Positions 12,201 to 25,830 of a DNA stretch of 64,000 bases are shown here, piece after piece. The stretch spans positions 721,885 to 785,884 of the forward strand of contig VWZL01000315.1 in assembly GCA_013396915.1 (NCBI GenBank). Direction: 5' to 3'. Both the position numbers and the translations under genes were made by a program. The first letter of the stretch is position 1; the number at the start of each line of letters is the position of its first letter. The notes below the pieces were generated by a model that was not told the origin of the DNA, ran no database searches, and saw only the letters and a list, made by a program, of their open reading frames with translations. The DNA comes from Stercorarius parasiticus (Eukaryota; Chordata; Aves; Charadriiformes; Stercorariidae).

Positions 12201-15200
12201 GACAGATAATCAAACATATAAAAGCATTTTGGGTCAAGCTTTTAAGAGGGAAAAGTGATTTTTAGCATTATTTGCACATTCAAACTGATATTGATACAGG
12301 CAGTAGCCGTTTGATTTTAATGAACATTCCAGTTTACTCACCTCAAAGTTTACAGAAAGTATCTTTCAGACGTATGTAACAATAAATGGAGGCTCGCTTA
12401 TCAAAATAAAACTCATTTCAACTAGCAGGAGAATTAATTTCTGAAAGCTGGACCATTAACTTCAGAGCCTTAGAGTGATGTGACTTGACCTAGCTTAGCT
12501 AACCAGCCACACAATTTAGATGACATTTGTTCACAGACTAAATCAGCCAGTAATCTTCTGTAAAGATTCATCATTTTGCATAAGGTGAATGTGTAGTGCG
12601 TGTATATGGTAAAAAATACGAAGCCAGTTGTGCCCAGGCTGGCACAAAATATGTCCTCCAGAGATGTCATGCTCAGAATATCTTAATTCAGCTTCCCTAG
12701 TCTATTGCTATGCTTTTTAACCTTTATTTCTTTACAGAAACAAATCAAGGCAACCCCTTAAGCTGATTTACACTTGTGAAATTGTTTTCTCTGCTAACTT
12801 ATTCCGTATGTTTATTCCCTTTTGGGGTAAATTATTTCAACCCAAAGCCCTATTTTGTCGATATTTTCACATTATATCCCATAATTTTCCACCTTTTTAC
12901 TAAAGTAAATAATTTCTCTCTGCCAGATTAATCAGCCTTATTCCAAATCCGATGATGTAGAACTTTTGGTTTGCTGGACAGGCAGTTAACCATTTTATCA
13001 GTATCTTAGCTAACAATGAATTTATTACTAAAATGGTAGATCAATGTGTTCTGACCCAAACTGGGCTGGAAACCTTGAATTTACAGGAACAAGAGGGAAT
13101 CTGCTCAAACACTTTCCAAGTGATGAAGAGCATTGATCTAAATCAATAGCTAGATTTCATTTTTAAAGGTTACTTATGGCTGAAAGCAATTCTTAAGATG
13201 TCATGGATCACGTCACTGATGTGCGCACCTATTTTTTCATGGTACAAATGTCTCTCTACCTTTATTCTCCCACACATGGCAGCGATTTTGGAGCAAAAAC
13301 ACTGATAGGCGAAAATACTGGAAGACCACCCTCTTCTTCTCTCTCCCACCATGCCTGCAACAGTGCCACTGTCAAAAATAATGCTTTTTCTAAAGGTAAC
13401 CCTAAATACTACCTACACTGGTTTTTTGGGGGCTTCTTATCTCAGGCTTCCCCATATTGCACAAATGACTGAAAAGCTTAACGTGTATGGGGGTGGGAAT
13501 TCACACGGTAACTTTACCATGAAATATCTGTCTCTCTTCTTAGAACATTGGGCCCCAGGGATAGACACAGTACAAACATTTCTCTGTCTTTACATATTTG
13601 CTTTAAGAAAGACGTGCTACACCCCGAGCAATATCATATGAAAACACTTTCGCTGATCCCCTTCAGTATGAAATTACTGCTTGCATAAGCCCGGGAATGC
13701 TATGAAGTAGTGAAAACAATTATTTTTCAGAACAAGTTCAATCAACATATAACAATATCTGGTGACATAAAAACACACAGTTTTCAGACTATAATGCATA
13801 ATTAGGTTGTTCTTCCCACTGATCATATAGCCTCATTTTGTAAAATGACAAACCATTTCTAGGTGTTCTAATTTTTAAGTGCTCACAGTGACAGTCCTGT
13901 GTAGGACTTTATTAAAGAGTATTAATACTCAACATTTTCTAAACTTGCAACTCGGGCCAAGGCCATCTAATCACAGTCTCTAACCTATAACACACATCAA
14001 ATACATGTTAAGATAGGGATACAAGGAGTTAGCAGGGCTAGAAACTGTATCTTTCCTATTACAGAGAAAATCAGCCATCGCCAGCACTATTACATTAGAC
14101 TTCCTTCAAAATACTTTATTTTCCAGGAAAAACAAGACGAGCATAACAACGTTAAAATGTTTTGCAATTTTTGTGTTTGTTTTAAACGAGAATAAATCTA
14201 TCATAGCATAACATATGAATTATAATGAGATTTTTGAGACACATTAAAGTAACTATTGAATTATAAATAATGTTTTGTGGCAAAAGATTACTTCTGTCTG
14301 TGCTGGTCACTGAAACCTAATGAATTTCAATGCCCAGTGAAGAAAAGAAAAGGAGAGAAAGGAAAAGAGATCCAGCTCATTTTGATGATTTTGGAAGGTT
14401 GTAAGCCTTTAGAAGCTAACAACTTGGACTAAATAGCACCTTGATAAACACCAAGAAGCCTCTAGTTTTTTAATAGAGATTTCCTATTGGCATTACCTCA
14501 AGGAAATTCAGAAACAAAGCCTATAAGACATGTTAACACCAGCATCATACCGTGTAAGAAATACTGCTGACTCATTTTACAAACAGACCACTGTTTTTCG
14601 TGTCATATCCGAGTATGAAATCCATGCACCAGGGACACCAGGAGTCTTTCTGTCAAATCATTCTAACTCTCACTTCACAGGATCCTGACTTCTCCTTACC
14701 TTAACCAAACAACTAACATCAAGTAGTGGTTAATAAGTCTCAGAACTATAGAATCATGTTAGCAGATGATAAACATCAGTAGATCATACTCTAAAATTAG
14801 ATGCAAGAGCGCCAAGTTTCTAACAACAGTTCTCTCTGGAGAAACATCAACACAAACTCAGTTTGAGAATCTGAACTTATGTTTCAGAATGTATTTTTCT
14901 AGATTATTTTTCTTCTCCGGTATTTCACTTTGTGCTCTGCCCTTAAGAAGCGGATGTACGTTTTCTGTGTTTTTCCAGCAACCCTTTCCCCAGTGTAGAT
15001 TACCACACAAGCACCAAAACAACCAGAAAAACAAGGGAGAAAAAAAATGAGCAGCGAATCACTAACAGGAGCAGCAATAGACCTCTGGGATGGATTTGAA
15101 CATGGAGAATGTAAGGAGCCATAGGAACATATGGGAGTTTTACGGAAAACCTTGTAGATGATGGCCAGGCAGAAGTAACAGAGAGGGAGATGGTGGTGCC

Positions 15201-18200
15201 ACCACACCACTTGGTGCTGGCAGTCTGGCAGGCGCAAGGGGAAGCATGGTAAATCAGATTGGAGGCAGGGGCAGAGGCAAAGTTGCATGCGTTTTTGAAA
15301 GTGAGTGCAACAGCTTGAGCAGAAAAATAATTTTTCCAACTCAGGGCTACAGCTAAGCTTACCACTCCTGTGAAGGCTGATTTACAGTTTGTTGGTGTGT
15401 AAAAGGAAGAGGAGCATGTAGCAATCACACTACCTTGCAAGGGGAACAATAGAGGATTTAACGTAATCCAAATTCCAGACTTGGCAGCTCTTGATATCTC
15501 TGGTTTCAGACAACTCTAGGGCAATTCAAATATTTCAGAGATAGGCCAGAAAGTTCTGCATGCTGCTGTGTCTGCTTTTCTGCTATATAAATCACTTGAA
15601 AGGGGGTGAAAAGAATAAAGACCTGTTGACTACAATAAAGCTTTCATGATTTACACATCCTGAAATTCTGGCTCACTAACTTCTTTCTTACTTTTTTTTT
15701 TTGTCGTAGCTATTCATATCAGGATATTGTGAGGCCTGATTCTCTATTATCTTGCTTTTAATGGTCATAGCAAAATATCACCATCACATTGCACTTTCCT
15801 TTTATACTTGCTCATTTACAGGCAATTGGAGGAATAAGAAAACTAGAAAACAATTACCCCCTTTCCAGTCTCACAACTAACGCTGTACAAAAAGCAGTCT
15901 GGGACACCCAGAGTGACAGTACAAACCCAGTTCTTGAGTGGGTTGCTGTCATGCATGCCGTGATCCTCCACAGTCCTTAGAATTGCAGCAGGGAAGCTCA
16001 CACATGACCAGAATCATCAATGTTGGAAAAAATTTGCAGAACAGCTGCTATATTTTTTTTTTGCCTGCCTAGTTCAGACATTTTCTAGGGAAATGCAGGG
16101 ACTCTTTCTATTGCCTTAATGGAGGCTGAATCATGGCTTATTTAATCATATTTAATGCCCCAGAGTTTTCACCTTCTGTTTTTTTTTGATTTCACTAAGC
16201 CTGAGAAGTCATATACTAAAATGCTACCCAAAGAATTATCTGTAGTAATGTCTTCAGCAAGCTCCTTCATTGCTAGCCCAACAGCACTTTTGTTGACTGT
16301 GAATCCCGAGAAGATTACAAAGTCAATTAATTCCAATGAGTTTACAATACTCAGTTCCTTTAGGGTCCTTTGGACACCTCAGATGCAAGGTTTGGAGTCC
16401 TACCATTAAATTTTACAACCCATGCTTTGAACAGAAGAACTAATACAGCATGGTTTCTTAGATATGTGTCCTCCATCCCTACAACTCCCTGCAATTTCTC
16501 ATCACATTTGCTCTCTTCCTTGACTTTACTCCTTCTGCCACGTCTATAACTTCGCTCCATGCCAGTAGACCTTAGATTCATCTGCTCTCCTCTAAGATCT
16601 CATTATGGGCTGACAACAACATGGCAGGGGCTGTAGCATGGGCTGTGCTGAGTGGGTACTTGGTAATCCAAACATGTAACCGTGGAGTTTGTGTTGTGGC
16701 CCTCCTCTCAGTGGGGTGTTAATGTAGATCTTTCTCCTCCACTCAACCTTAAATTTTCACAAATACCTACAGAATATCATGTGTTTGACATGTTAACCTC
16801 CTCCATGAATTTAGGTGAAACTTGAACAGTTTTAAGGCAGTGCTGTGGCTTAACCAAAACCAGTACAGGCAGACAGGCAGCATGGTTCCAAGTGCTGTCC
16901 TTGAGAAAGCAAGCCAGAAAATAGAACTAAAGAAACAATTCCTCATTACACAGGTTTTTTAAGTTTAGCTAATCAAATCAGGATACCTTTTGCAGCTTCA
17001 AGTTTATATTAAATACAGAAAAATTAATTTTTTCCCATGTTTCTAAACACTGACTTGAAAATTCATATTTGTTACCATTGTAATACTTCCCTTTAATTGT
17101 AAAAGCTTGCCTGAAGTCCAGTAGCTTTGATCCTCTACAGTGCGTATTCTGCTCTATTCTAGATATGCTTTTGAGTCAACCTTTGTAACCAAGGTAGTAG
17201 AATATGTAGAGCATTTTGTGTCATGTCTAACACCTGAAACTTGTAGCTTGTTCATGCTCCTATCAGATCTACACAGAAGAGTTGTACAACTGTTGCATTG
17301 TTTTATTGGCATTAATATCATCACACCTTAAATTTAAGTTAGAGAAGGCACAGCAGAAATAACTGTAATTAAAGATAGCGAAGCCCAGGATCATTTTCCA
17401 TTCTTGCAGAGGTTTGTCCTGAAGTCTCAGAACAGCCCCTGAAAAAAACATAAATCCTGGCTTATGGCAAAAACCTCCATCTTCACAAAGATCTTCATAG
17501 CCTCCCAGAGGTTTAAGTAGACATTTATAAAACTTGTGTCCAGGTCACTGAGTGCCCTGAAGACAAAAACCAAAGCATTAAATTTGACTGAGTGTTCCAT
17601 TATGAAACCTCCTAAAGGTTTCTGCGTCATGGGTAGAAGCAATGAATCAGGAAATCGAGACCACTCCTACACTCACGGAGATAAATCATTTTGACCAAAG
17701 GAAACTGAAAACTGTTCATCAGCTGCTTTCTCATTTTTGGCCCACCAGCACAACCTCCATGTTGCCTGGGTTTAGCTCAGAGTTATTTTTCAACGATTCT
17801 TTTTTTAAAAAGGGGAAATAGTAAAAAGCGAAAAGCTCAAAACTTTCACTGCATCTGCCTTCGTTTTTTATGTGAATGAAAAGAAGGCTGAAGATCTCAT
17901 AGACCTGCTTTCCCTTGAAGATGGTTGACAGCACCCTTTCCTGCATCATGGCATATGTTTCCACTCACAGGCAGGAACCAGATATCTAAGAAAATGGAAG
18001 ACAAAGTTGCAGAAGGAATCAAATCAAGCTTAGGTCTAGTTTGAATTTATGAAGTCTATGGAAGAACATACCATGGCTTTATTTTGTACAAACCAGTTTC
18101 TCCACAATAAGCATATAATTTCATCCCATGTCATGCCTTGGACCTTTCTAAAGACCTCTTTCCCCAAATGAAGAAAACCCCTTGTGATGGCAAGAACTAA

Positions 18201-19952
18201 TTTTCCCTCACAGAGAAATAAAATTTCTCCCCTGCAATACTAGGAGGAATTCAAACTCAGAGAGAAATGCCATTCAAACTGGCTAATCTGTCAATGAGAC
18301 AGACCTACCTAGAGAACATATTCTTTACCCAGGGAGATATTGTTCACTTCTTCCTGAAACAATACTCTCAATAACAAAGCAATTCTTTTTGCTTCAGTAT
18401 TGTAAGGAGGATCCCAAGCCATGTTTCCTTATGTATATTCAAAGAGTAACTTGTCCCCAGGACAATTTCGCTCATAGAATCACAACAATGAAGTGAGATG
18501 ACTGTAGTGGAAAATCTACATTTGGCAGATGGGACTTCATACAAAGCTAGTCTTCTCCATACAGCCCAGCCTTTCCTCTAAAACCATTTGCAGTGAACCA
18601 CTTCTTTCACTCTATGACAAAGAGGGTTCCTGCTGCCTGAAACGGCTCCTGTGCTGAGCAGTCTACACAGCAGAGCCAAGAGGGTCCAGCTTTAGACACC
18701 TTCTTGTCACTATACAATCTGCCAGAATTGTGGGTAACATCTCACATCACAGCAGTAGCTCCAAAAGCTCCATCCCACCTTTAGCCTTAGCTTCAGAAAG
18801 CACAAAGGTTCCATAAATAACAGGGGATATGGTTGCCCGGTGCTCATTTTAGAAAGTGGAAATCCCAGTAAACATGCCCAGGGCAAGACATGAGCAGACA
18901 CGAGGGGCAAGAGAAGGTTTGGGCACCATCCCATCCCCTCCTGCAGGGGCTGAGACTAATGCCAGCAAAGCGTGTACCAGGCACGTGTGTTGTGCATGCT
19001 CATGGCGATGCAGTCAAGCTGAACAGCTAGTGGCAAGCATGGATAGGAGGTGTTTATGGTCTTTGCATCAAAGAACACAGGGGTTTATTTCACGTGGGAT
19101 GGAGGGAGTTCCTCACTCCATAGTGATTCACAGCTTATCTACATTCCTGTGGGTGATCACAAGGTTACCACCATTGGTGCCTTTTCACTCTGTGCTCTTT
19201 AAATTGTATTCTTTCTTTCTAGACATGTTAGGAAAGCTCACCTGCTTACATCCATCAAAAGTCTTTAAAACACAGCATCAGGCCGCTCTGGAATAAATGT
19301 AACTGCTTAAAATCATATGTTCATCCACTCATGTGGTGTGCAAATGTTGCAAGGTAAGGGATGAAATGCAGCACTCTCGGGCTTTGAGCCGAGAAAAGAG
19401 ATATGCAATAACTCACCTGTGGGCAGCAAGGCACCCTGGGCATGTCTAGAGAGATCAGCAGCAGAGGAGGCATTATTTTGCCAGCCCTATGAAAACAGCA
19501 CAGAAACCTGCCAGTCACCGTGGTGAATTGAGCTGCATCCTGGAGACACCACAGCACCACAAAACCGCAGGGTGCTCATGTGCCAAACGCCACTCTCCAC
19601 AATGGGACATCAGCCTCACAGGCTGCACAGCGTTCTGACGTCCACTTTTTGCCACCTTCTCTGAATGAGCGCACATTCACCTAAGCCCCTGCATCAGCTT
19701 TCACCTTCAGCCAGTTGCTGTTGCAGGGAGCTGTAGGCAGGATTTCCACATTCCTGTTTTTCCTTCCCCAGGCTGTCTCTCTTTGGATGTATCTTTGTCT
19801 TTGTTCCTCTTCTGACCACACAGTGTTTTGCAAAGCTCCTTCATCTCTTGTCACTTCAGAATAAACTGAATCTTTTCCCTAACATGCAGTATGCATGAGG
19901 ACAGGTCTCAGGACAGTGCAAGACTGCCTCCAGTCTAGAAGCAGAGGGGAGG
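9203..19952. other. Long gene-free stretch
   Basis: No gene, RNA gene or transposon is recognised in these ~10.7 kb. The largest frame is 10911-11450 (plus, 179 codons). Its middle part (from about 11055, after a weak acceptor, to a TCA/GTAAGA donor near 11295) is open but matches no family I know. Overlapping minus frames at 14899-15449 are Cys/Ser/Leu-rich and look like chance. Short splice-flanked pieces occur on the minus strand (for example 11478-11502, 12342-12362, 19417-19445), and I regard them as background. T/A-rich short runs occur near 15690 and 16050. Confidence 0.5.
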
Positions 19953-20507
19953 GAATCACAGAACCATAGAATCATAGAACCATAGGGCTGGAGGGGACCT
20001 CTGGAGATCATCTAGTCCAACCCCCCTGCCAGAGCAGGGTCGTCTTAGAGCAGGTCGCACAGGAATGTGTCCAGGCGGGTTTGGAATGTCTCCAGAGGAG
20101 ACTCCACCACCTCTCCAGGCAGTCTGTTCCAGTGCTCTGCCACCCTCAAAGTAAAGTTCCTCCTCATGTTTAGGTGGAACTTCCTATGCTCAAGCTTGTG
20201 CCTGTTACCTCTTGTCCTGTCACCAGGCACCACTGAAAAGAGCCTGGCCCCATCCTCCTGACACCCACCCTTTAAGTATTTATAAGTGTTGATAAGGTCC
20301 CCCATCAGCCACCTTTTTTCCAGACTGAAGAGACACAAATCCCTCAGCCTTTCCTCATAAGAGAGATGTTCCAGTCCCCTCATCATCTTTGTAGCCCTTT
20401 GCTGCACCCTCTCCAGCAGTTCCCTGTCCTTCTGGAACCAGGGAGCCCAGAACTGGACACAGTACTTCAGGTGTGGCCTCACCAAGGCAGTGAAGGTTTC
20501 CAAGGGC
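19953..20507 (-). mobile_element. CR1 LINE, 5'-truncated, largest copy in the window
   Basis: The plus strand starts with repeated CATAGAA units (the reverse complement of the ATTCTATG tail), then GGAGGGGACCTCTGGAGATC and TCTAGTCCAACCCCC. An uninterrupted reverse-transcriptase C-terminal frame follows on the minus strand up to ~20507, where similarity stops. That is the usual CR1 form: a 3' end retained and the 5' end lost during target-primed insertion. The copy looks intact over its length with no frameshift, so it is among the younger insertions here. It lacks the endonuclease and reverse-transcriptase catalytic parts, so it cannot move by itself. Confidence 0.96.
20045..20503 (-). pseudogene. 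CR1 ORF2 C-terminal fragment
   Basis: This 152-codon frame inside the CR1 copy encodes the end of ORF2, the LINE endonuclease/reverse-transcriptase polyprotein. Near its start is the CR1 signature [15 protein letters not shown], then [20 protein letters not shown], a [13 protein letters not shown] block at about residues 93-105, and [17 protein letters not shown] near the end. The frame stops with CDLL just before the 3' untranslated region. The first Met is only the first one available after 5' truncation, not a real start. Upstream catalytic domains are missing, so this is a dead fragment, although it has no internal stop. Confidence 0.9.
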
Positions 20508-23500
20508 TCAGGAGAGGCACATGGAGTTGCTAGCTTGTCCCCAGGCCACGGCCACGTCTCCTGCCTTCAGGAAAGGAGGCAGCCACCTGCAAGAGGAGCT
20601 GACGCAGAGCCCAGCAGCAAGTACCAGGTGCCCAGCAGCAAGGACAGGTCCTCCACTTAGGGAGGGAAAGATGTGACATTACCAGTGCCTTCTCCTCGCT
20701 GGAAGAAAGGCAGATGGGTAGGGCACCATCTTGTCAAAATCGCCTTGTGATATTGGGGAAATGCCCTGAAACGCAGACCATTGCAATGCTCAAGCTCCTG
20801 CCAGGTACCTGCAAGCTAGAAAGCTGCAGAGATAGCTGAAGACTATCTTCACCAGCCCCTTTGTTTCTGGGTACCTGTCAACACAGCCAAAGCATGTCAC
20901 GATGCCAGCCAGCACCTAAGAGTACCAAGGAAAACAGGAGGGAGCCCTGGGGAGTCCAGAGAGGCGATTCACCTGGAGGAGGAAGCATATACTCCAAGTC
21001 TCCAGACATCTGACTCTTGTCTTTTCACACGATGCCCTTTCACATCTGCAGCACACTTTATGAAGAAAGGAAATGTTCTTCTGCAAATGATGTTTCCCAC
21101 AGTTGTCTTTAATTGCTTATGCCCTCTGGATAGGAGTTTTTATTTTTATTCTTGTCCGATTGAAGTTGTGCCTAAAATCTTGGCCTCAAATTGCCCAATC
21201 AAGCAAAAGGCAAGTTAAATGAAATCCATGCAAATAGACTATTCTTGTTTTGTTATTATTTGGGTTGTTACCACATCCCATAGCACACTTTCCCATTAGC
21301 AGTGTTGGGAAAATATCTTTTTAGCAGCCACTTGTGGGTCTGGTGTTATTTGTTTTGTTCCTAAATAGTATAAACAAGTAAGAAAGAAAGATAGGTAGAT
21401 TGACAGGCAAGTTATCTGTTTCTATCTCTGCATGACTCCAGTAACTTTTTACATGCTTTAGCTTTATACACAAAAGCAAAACACCTGCTATCATTAAAGA
21501 TTAATTAAAGAAACCAACCAACAGGAAAGAATAGACACTCTCCTGTGATAGACAAAGCAGAACACCTTGCTTGGTCTCAGGATGCTCCCCCAAACCTCCT
21601 GAGGCTGCCCTGGCAGGTGAGTAGGCAAACCCCTGACATTTAAAGTCTCAATACAGGCATCATATTTGCACATACTACTCTTGGTTTCCCTGCGGGAATT
21701 ACTCTTCCTATTTGATCTACCAGAGAAACTAATTGTTCTTGCAGTACCTCTGTCATCTACACTCCTAGGGTACATGAAGGAAAAGAAAGAAATAGAAAAT
21801 AATGGTGAAATGCAGTTTAAGGCCTCCAACGTTAAATCTGGCTTTTATAACCTAATGTTCCTTTGCCTCTTCACATATTTTCATCTGCTGCTGTCAGCTG
21901 TTTTGCAGTTGCAAAGAGCTTTCATTCCCCATGCTGCTGCTCTCCCCTCTGGTCCTTTTCTCAGTCTCAAATGAGAGCAGGATTGGACTCAGGAGTTCAG
22001 GGTCCTCGTGATTTCGATGGGAGAAGCATTCTCCTTCTCTCAAGAAAATAACGGGAAATTCTTGACACTACATTTTGCAGAGGAGTGTAGAAATCCCTAC
22101 TACTGCTACAGCACATCTGTCCGCAGCAAAATCATGCTGACACCAAAGCTCTCTTGGTGCTCCTTTTCCATAACCACAAGGAGTGCACTGTGCAAGGCAG
22201 CAGAGACTCAGGCCGATTTCATCAGGGCACAGGCACAAGGGAAAATACAGACACTGTCAAAAAAGGAGGCACTTTTCCAATCCTTTTTCCCTTTTTATTC
22301 TTTGCAGTAAGCCTCACTCAGGGACACCTTCGGCAAGAAGGCATCAGGTGGTGTGCCAATCCTTGACCAGAGGTTCTGCTTGCATCCACAGCAAGAGGGA
22401 TGAAGGGGCAGGGAGGCGAGCAGAGCTGCTGAAGGAACTCAACGCGAGGTACCTCAGCAGGACAGAAGCTCAGCAGGGTGCAACAGCAGCTGGATCTGCC
22501 TTCCCAGTCCTGCACCCTCCTTACCCTGGTGGGGCAGGACAAATATCTGAGAGTACCCCCTTCTCACCTGCTGAGCTTTTGAGTAATGTTATCCTAACGT
22601 TCAATAAAAAGTGTCTTCAGGGGAGGCTCGTATGGGAAATAACCTGCCTGGAGTCAGAGGGCACAGAGAAGTATAAGTTTCCAAGCAACGAAGACTGGCT
22701 TTGGGTTTTAAAGACCTGAGATTCATCTAACTTTCTTCTCATACAGTGCAGTGGACACGTCTTGAAGCATCACAGTAGCCCAACTTTATTGTTTAAGGGA
22801 CATGATGATAACTAAGAGGAAGGAAGATTAAGAAGTTATAAATCAGGCACAAGTGTGAGCTGAGGCAGATATATGCTCTGTAAAAAGTACACCTCTTAGA
22901 CTAGCAACCAGTTAACAACCTGGTTAGACAGAATAAATCTTGTGATAAGATTACACGTTTTTCTAAAAAAAGCTTCTAAATCATGGCACTGTTTTATGCA
23001 AATCGCATGTGTGTATAGAAAACTTTCCCTTTTTGATACAAAGTGACTGTTTATTTCATCAATGCTTTATTTGTAAAGGTCTGCCCTTGGCCTTACAAAA
23101 CATCTATTCAAACACCAGTGACTCAGATTTTTGGGACTTTCCTGCTTGTCTGGGAATAATGTTTATAATAAAAATGTCTAGTTAATGAAATGCCATTTTC
23201 TGTGTGTCACTGACCTTTGTGTTCTGTAAGAAGCAGGGAAGTAGCACCAGTCCGTCTCCTTTGTTCTTGGAAACACAGAACGACAATCATAGCGTTTCAC
23301 TAGCAGGTGACAGTGACAGATCCTGTTCTGATCAAGCACTACTTTTTACGCACATTCTTCTACGACCAGAAAAGTTAGCACAGCATTTTCTAAGCTAATG
23401 CGCTGCTTTCCCTAAAGTAGTAAGACCCTTCTTAGATAGAACTGGAAACTGTGCTTCTGGGGGTAAGGACTATCTTTATTCCTCTGTCTTCACACTGACT

Positions 23501-25479
23501 AATCCATCGGGGTACATAACAAAGGTACTTAAGCATTACAGTAATATCATATTATGATGTAAGCAATGACACTACTTGAACACTTGAATTAATTACAAAA
23601 GAAGAATCAGTCATCTAAATTAGTCAGGATGCTTCATAACTGAAGCCCACATTCAGAGATATACAAAGGGGAATTTTAACTGCTCCTTTCTGAGACAGGG
23701 AAGAGCCGCTTTTTGACTCATCCAGCAAGTGTTTCTTCCTGTGGGTCAGAAGGATGCTATTTGGGGACTGGGACAGAGGTGGTGCCTGTGCAACCCGCTT
23801 GTCTCTTCGAACACAGCAAATTCTAACTGTCGTCGTTGCTCTGTGACAGTGAGCCCCACAGCTTCACCCCACATCAGTGCGCTGGGATGTTTTTGCTGAC
23901 TGTAAATCCTCCATCTGCTAGTTTAATTTGTGCTCCCTTCCTCCATCCCCTCTTCTTGTATCAGAAAAGACAGCAGTCTTGTTAATTTTCTTTCCAGGAC
24001 TTCATTGGCTTTTCCAGTCACCAATGCCAATTTTCCTTTTCTCTTAAATATCTTGGTATTTCCCCCTTTTAAAACCCTATCTCCTCTGAGCCCTCATGTT
24101 TTCTGTTGGAGGAAGAGCCTACATAAAGGTGACAATAACACTGAATCCAACATCCAAGGTTTTTTTAGCATTTTATGATATTATTGTGATATATTATTAT
24201 GTATTATATATATGTTATATATTATTATAGCATATACATGTGTATGGACAGATCCAGCACCAATCCACGTTGGGAATGGGGCTGGCCACTGACCACAGTG
24301 TGAGCAGAGCTCGGCCTTTGGTGTGGCTGGAGTGAGGGGGTGTAGGATTTGTGGCAAATGCCACAAAAGTTTCAAAGCAAATCAACCGTAACTGATATAC
24401 CATGAGACAAGATCTGGAACGTGGAACCACCAAATTTTCATGCGCTTAACATGGACATCACAGAGGACACAGGGTACAGCCCATGAATTGGGCTCCTCAC
24501 AGCCTGTTCCGCCTGAGGGGCCGCACATGTATCCCAAAAGTCGTCAAGTATGCAGTAGTTCCTAAATACTCAACAGCAGCACAGCAGTCTTTTGGGTTTA
24601 CTTATGTTTTTCTCATAAGTTAAAGCACAAGGGCAAGGAACTAGCAGCCCTCACCTCCTGAAACTTCTCCACTGCCAAATTGCATTGCCATTGGCCAAAA
24701 TGCTGAAAAAATCTGCTGGGGAGAGGGTGTACTGATGAACAGGCAAAGAAAAAGGTGGCGTCTTCCCCGAAGTATGGTTTCCACTGCAACCAGACCAAAC
24801 AATGTTGTGAGATGTTGTGCTGTAGTAGTTGGAGAAGAAAAGTAACAACCAAGAAATGGCAGCCCAGATTGGCAGCCCTGGATCTGCTGCTGGATTGGCA
24901 GCCAGTCCTTAACAGCCCGTGCACTATTGTGAGGATTTGCTAGAGGCAGAATAGCCATTTGAAATCTAGCCATTTAGTTAAAAAGAAGTCATGCTTTTAA
25001 CTTCATTCACCTCTCACACCAGATTCTGAGTCTTCCTGTCAGCACTATATTTTTTCTCTACTTTTATTTTTCACATTTTTTAAACATCCCGTATTTACTA
25101 CTGAAAATTAGGCATAGAAGAAGAGAAACCAACTGGCTGATCAATAGTCAGCGCAGAGAGTAAAACGGACCCCTGAAAAACATCTGCCAAACACATAAAT
25201 CAAATAAACTGAAAAAGAGAAAGCACTGCTCTGTTTCAGTATTCATATATACTCCATATAAAAGAAGGTTAAAAAAATCAGTGCAGACTAAACGGGCTAC
25301 TTTATATTTTACACTGTTTTGAAAATACGGCATTATATCTCTGTACCTCACTCTTATGTTATCAGAGTTGCTGCTGTTCCTTCAGGAGAAGAGAAAGTGC
25401 TTAGAGGCAAGCGTTTAAAAAAGAAGGAGTCCCTCAAATGTCCAAGCTATTGGTAGACAAATCTGTGTGGATCCTGTGC
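20508..25479. other. Long gene-free stretch
   Basis: No gene recognised. The 178-codon plus frame at 22183-22719 has no domain. A 36-bp in-frame piece at 21581-21616 sits between TTGGTCTCAG and GTGAGT but is too short to support. A minus-strand splice-flanked open piece lies at 24655-24783 and is reported as a finding. 24178-24240 is an AT-only low-complexity patch. Confidence 0.5.
24178..24240. repeat. AT-rich low-complexity patch
   Basis: Almost pure A and T with irregular TATTAT and TATATA units. It has no regular period, so it is low complexity and not a clean microsatellite. Confidence 0.8.
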
Positions 25480-25830
25480 TAGACGGCATGCTTAGTTTAA
25501 TGCGTGGATTGGTTTTACAGTTCTTTCAGCATATGGCCAGGAAAATGGCCATTAACAAAGCCATAATTCGCTGGCAAGTCACCTGCAACGCATGTAATAA
25601 AAATAACCACATGACTAAATGCGCTGAGCGAACAAGGACCCATCCTTGCAAGTTATTTGCAGAGTTTATTTGCTATGTGTAGCATGTTGCATGCATTCTT
25701 TTCGCTGGGCATTTAAGCAAGTGCTTAAATGACAAGACATAAATGGTAAGACAAATGCTGCCGATGGAGCCGCTAGATACAAACACTTCTCTGGCATCCT
25801 CACAGCGAGGGAATAAACAGCTATAAAACC
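25480..25830. promoter_or_regulatory. Enhancer-like CpG-retaining block with palindromes
   Basis: About ten CpGs remain in ~330 bp of only ~43% GC, well above the depleted background. The block also carries two perfect inverted repeats: ATGGCC-N8-GGCCAT at 25533-25552 and ATTTAAGCA-AG-TGCTTAAAT at 25711-25730. The second contains CAAGTG/TTAAGC cores of the type bound by NK2-class homeodomain factors. No repeat family is recognised. Taken together the block looks like constrained regulatory DNA. The factor assignment is an inference from motif knowledge and the conservation is untested. Confidence 0.3.

Noticed and set aside
14745..14765. CR1-tail-like ATAGAATCATG
   Set aside because: Too short, with no CR1 core next to it.
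15000..15449. 149-codon minus frame ending in a hydrophobic Leu/Val/Phe stretch
   Set aside because: The hydrophobic end comes from an A-rich plus-strand run read in antisense. A second overlapping minus frame is also open, and no acceptor/donor pair bounds it well.
18470..18500. CR1-tail-like CATAGAATCAC
   Set aside because: The expected core does not follow within the next 60 bp.
11478..22593. Short splice-flanked pieces on the minus strand at 11478-11502, 12342-12362, 19417-19445 and 22568-22593
   Set aside because: All are 21-29 bp. Such pairs are common by chance, and the pieces do not chain into a single phase-consistent model that I could verify.
22183..22719. 178-codon plus-strand open frame
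   Set aside because: Basic, low-information translation, no splice structure, and overlapping frames open on both strands.
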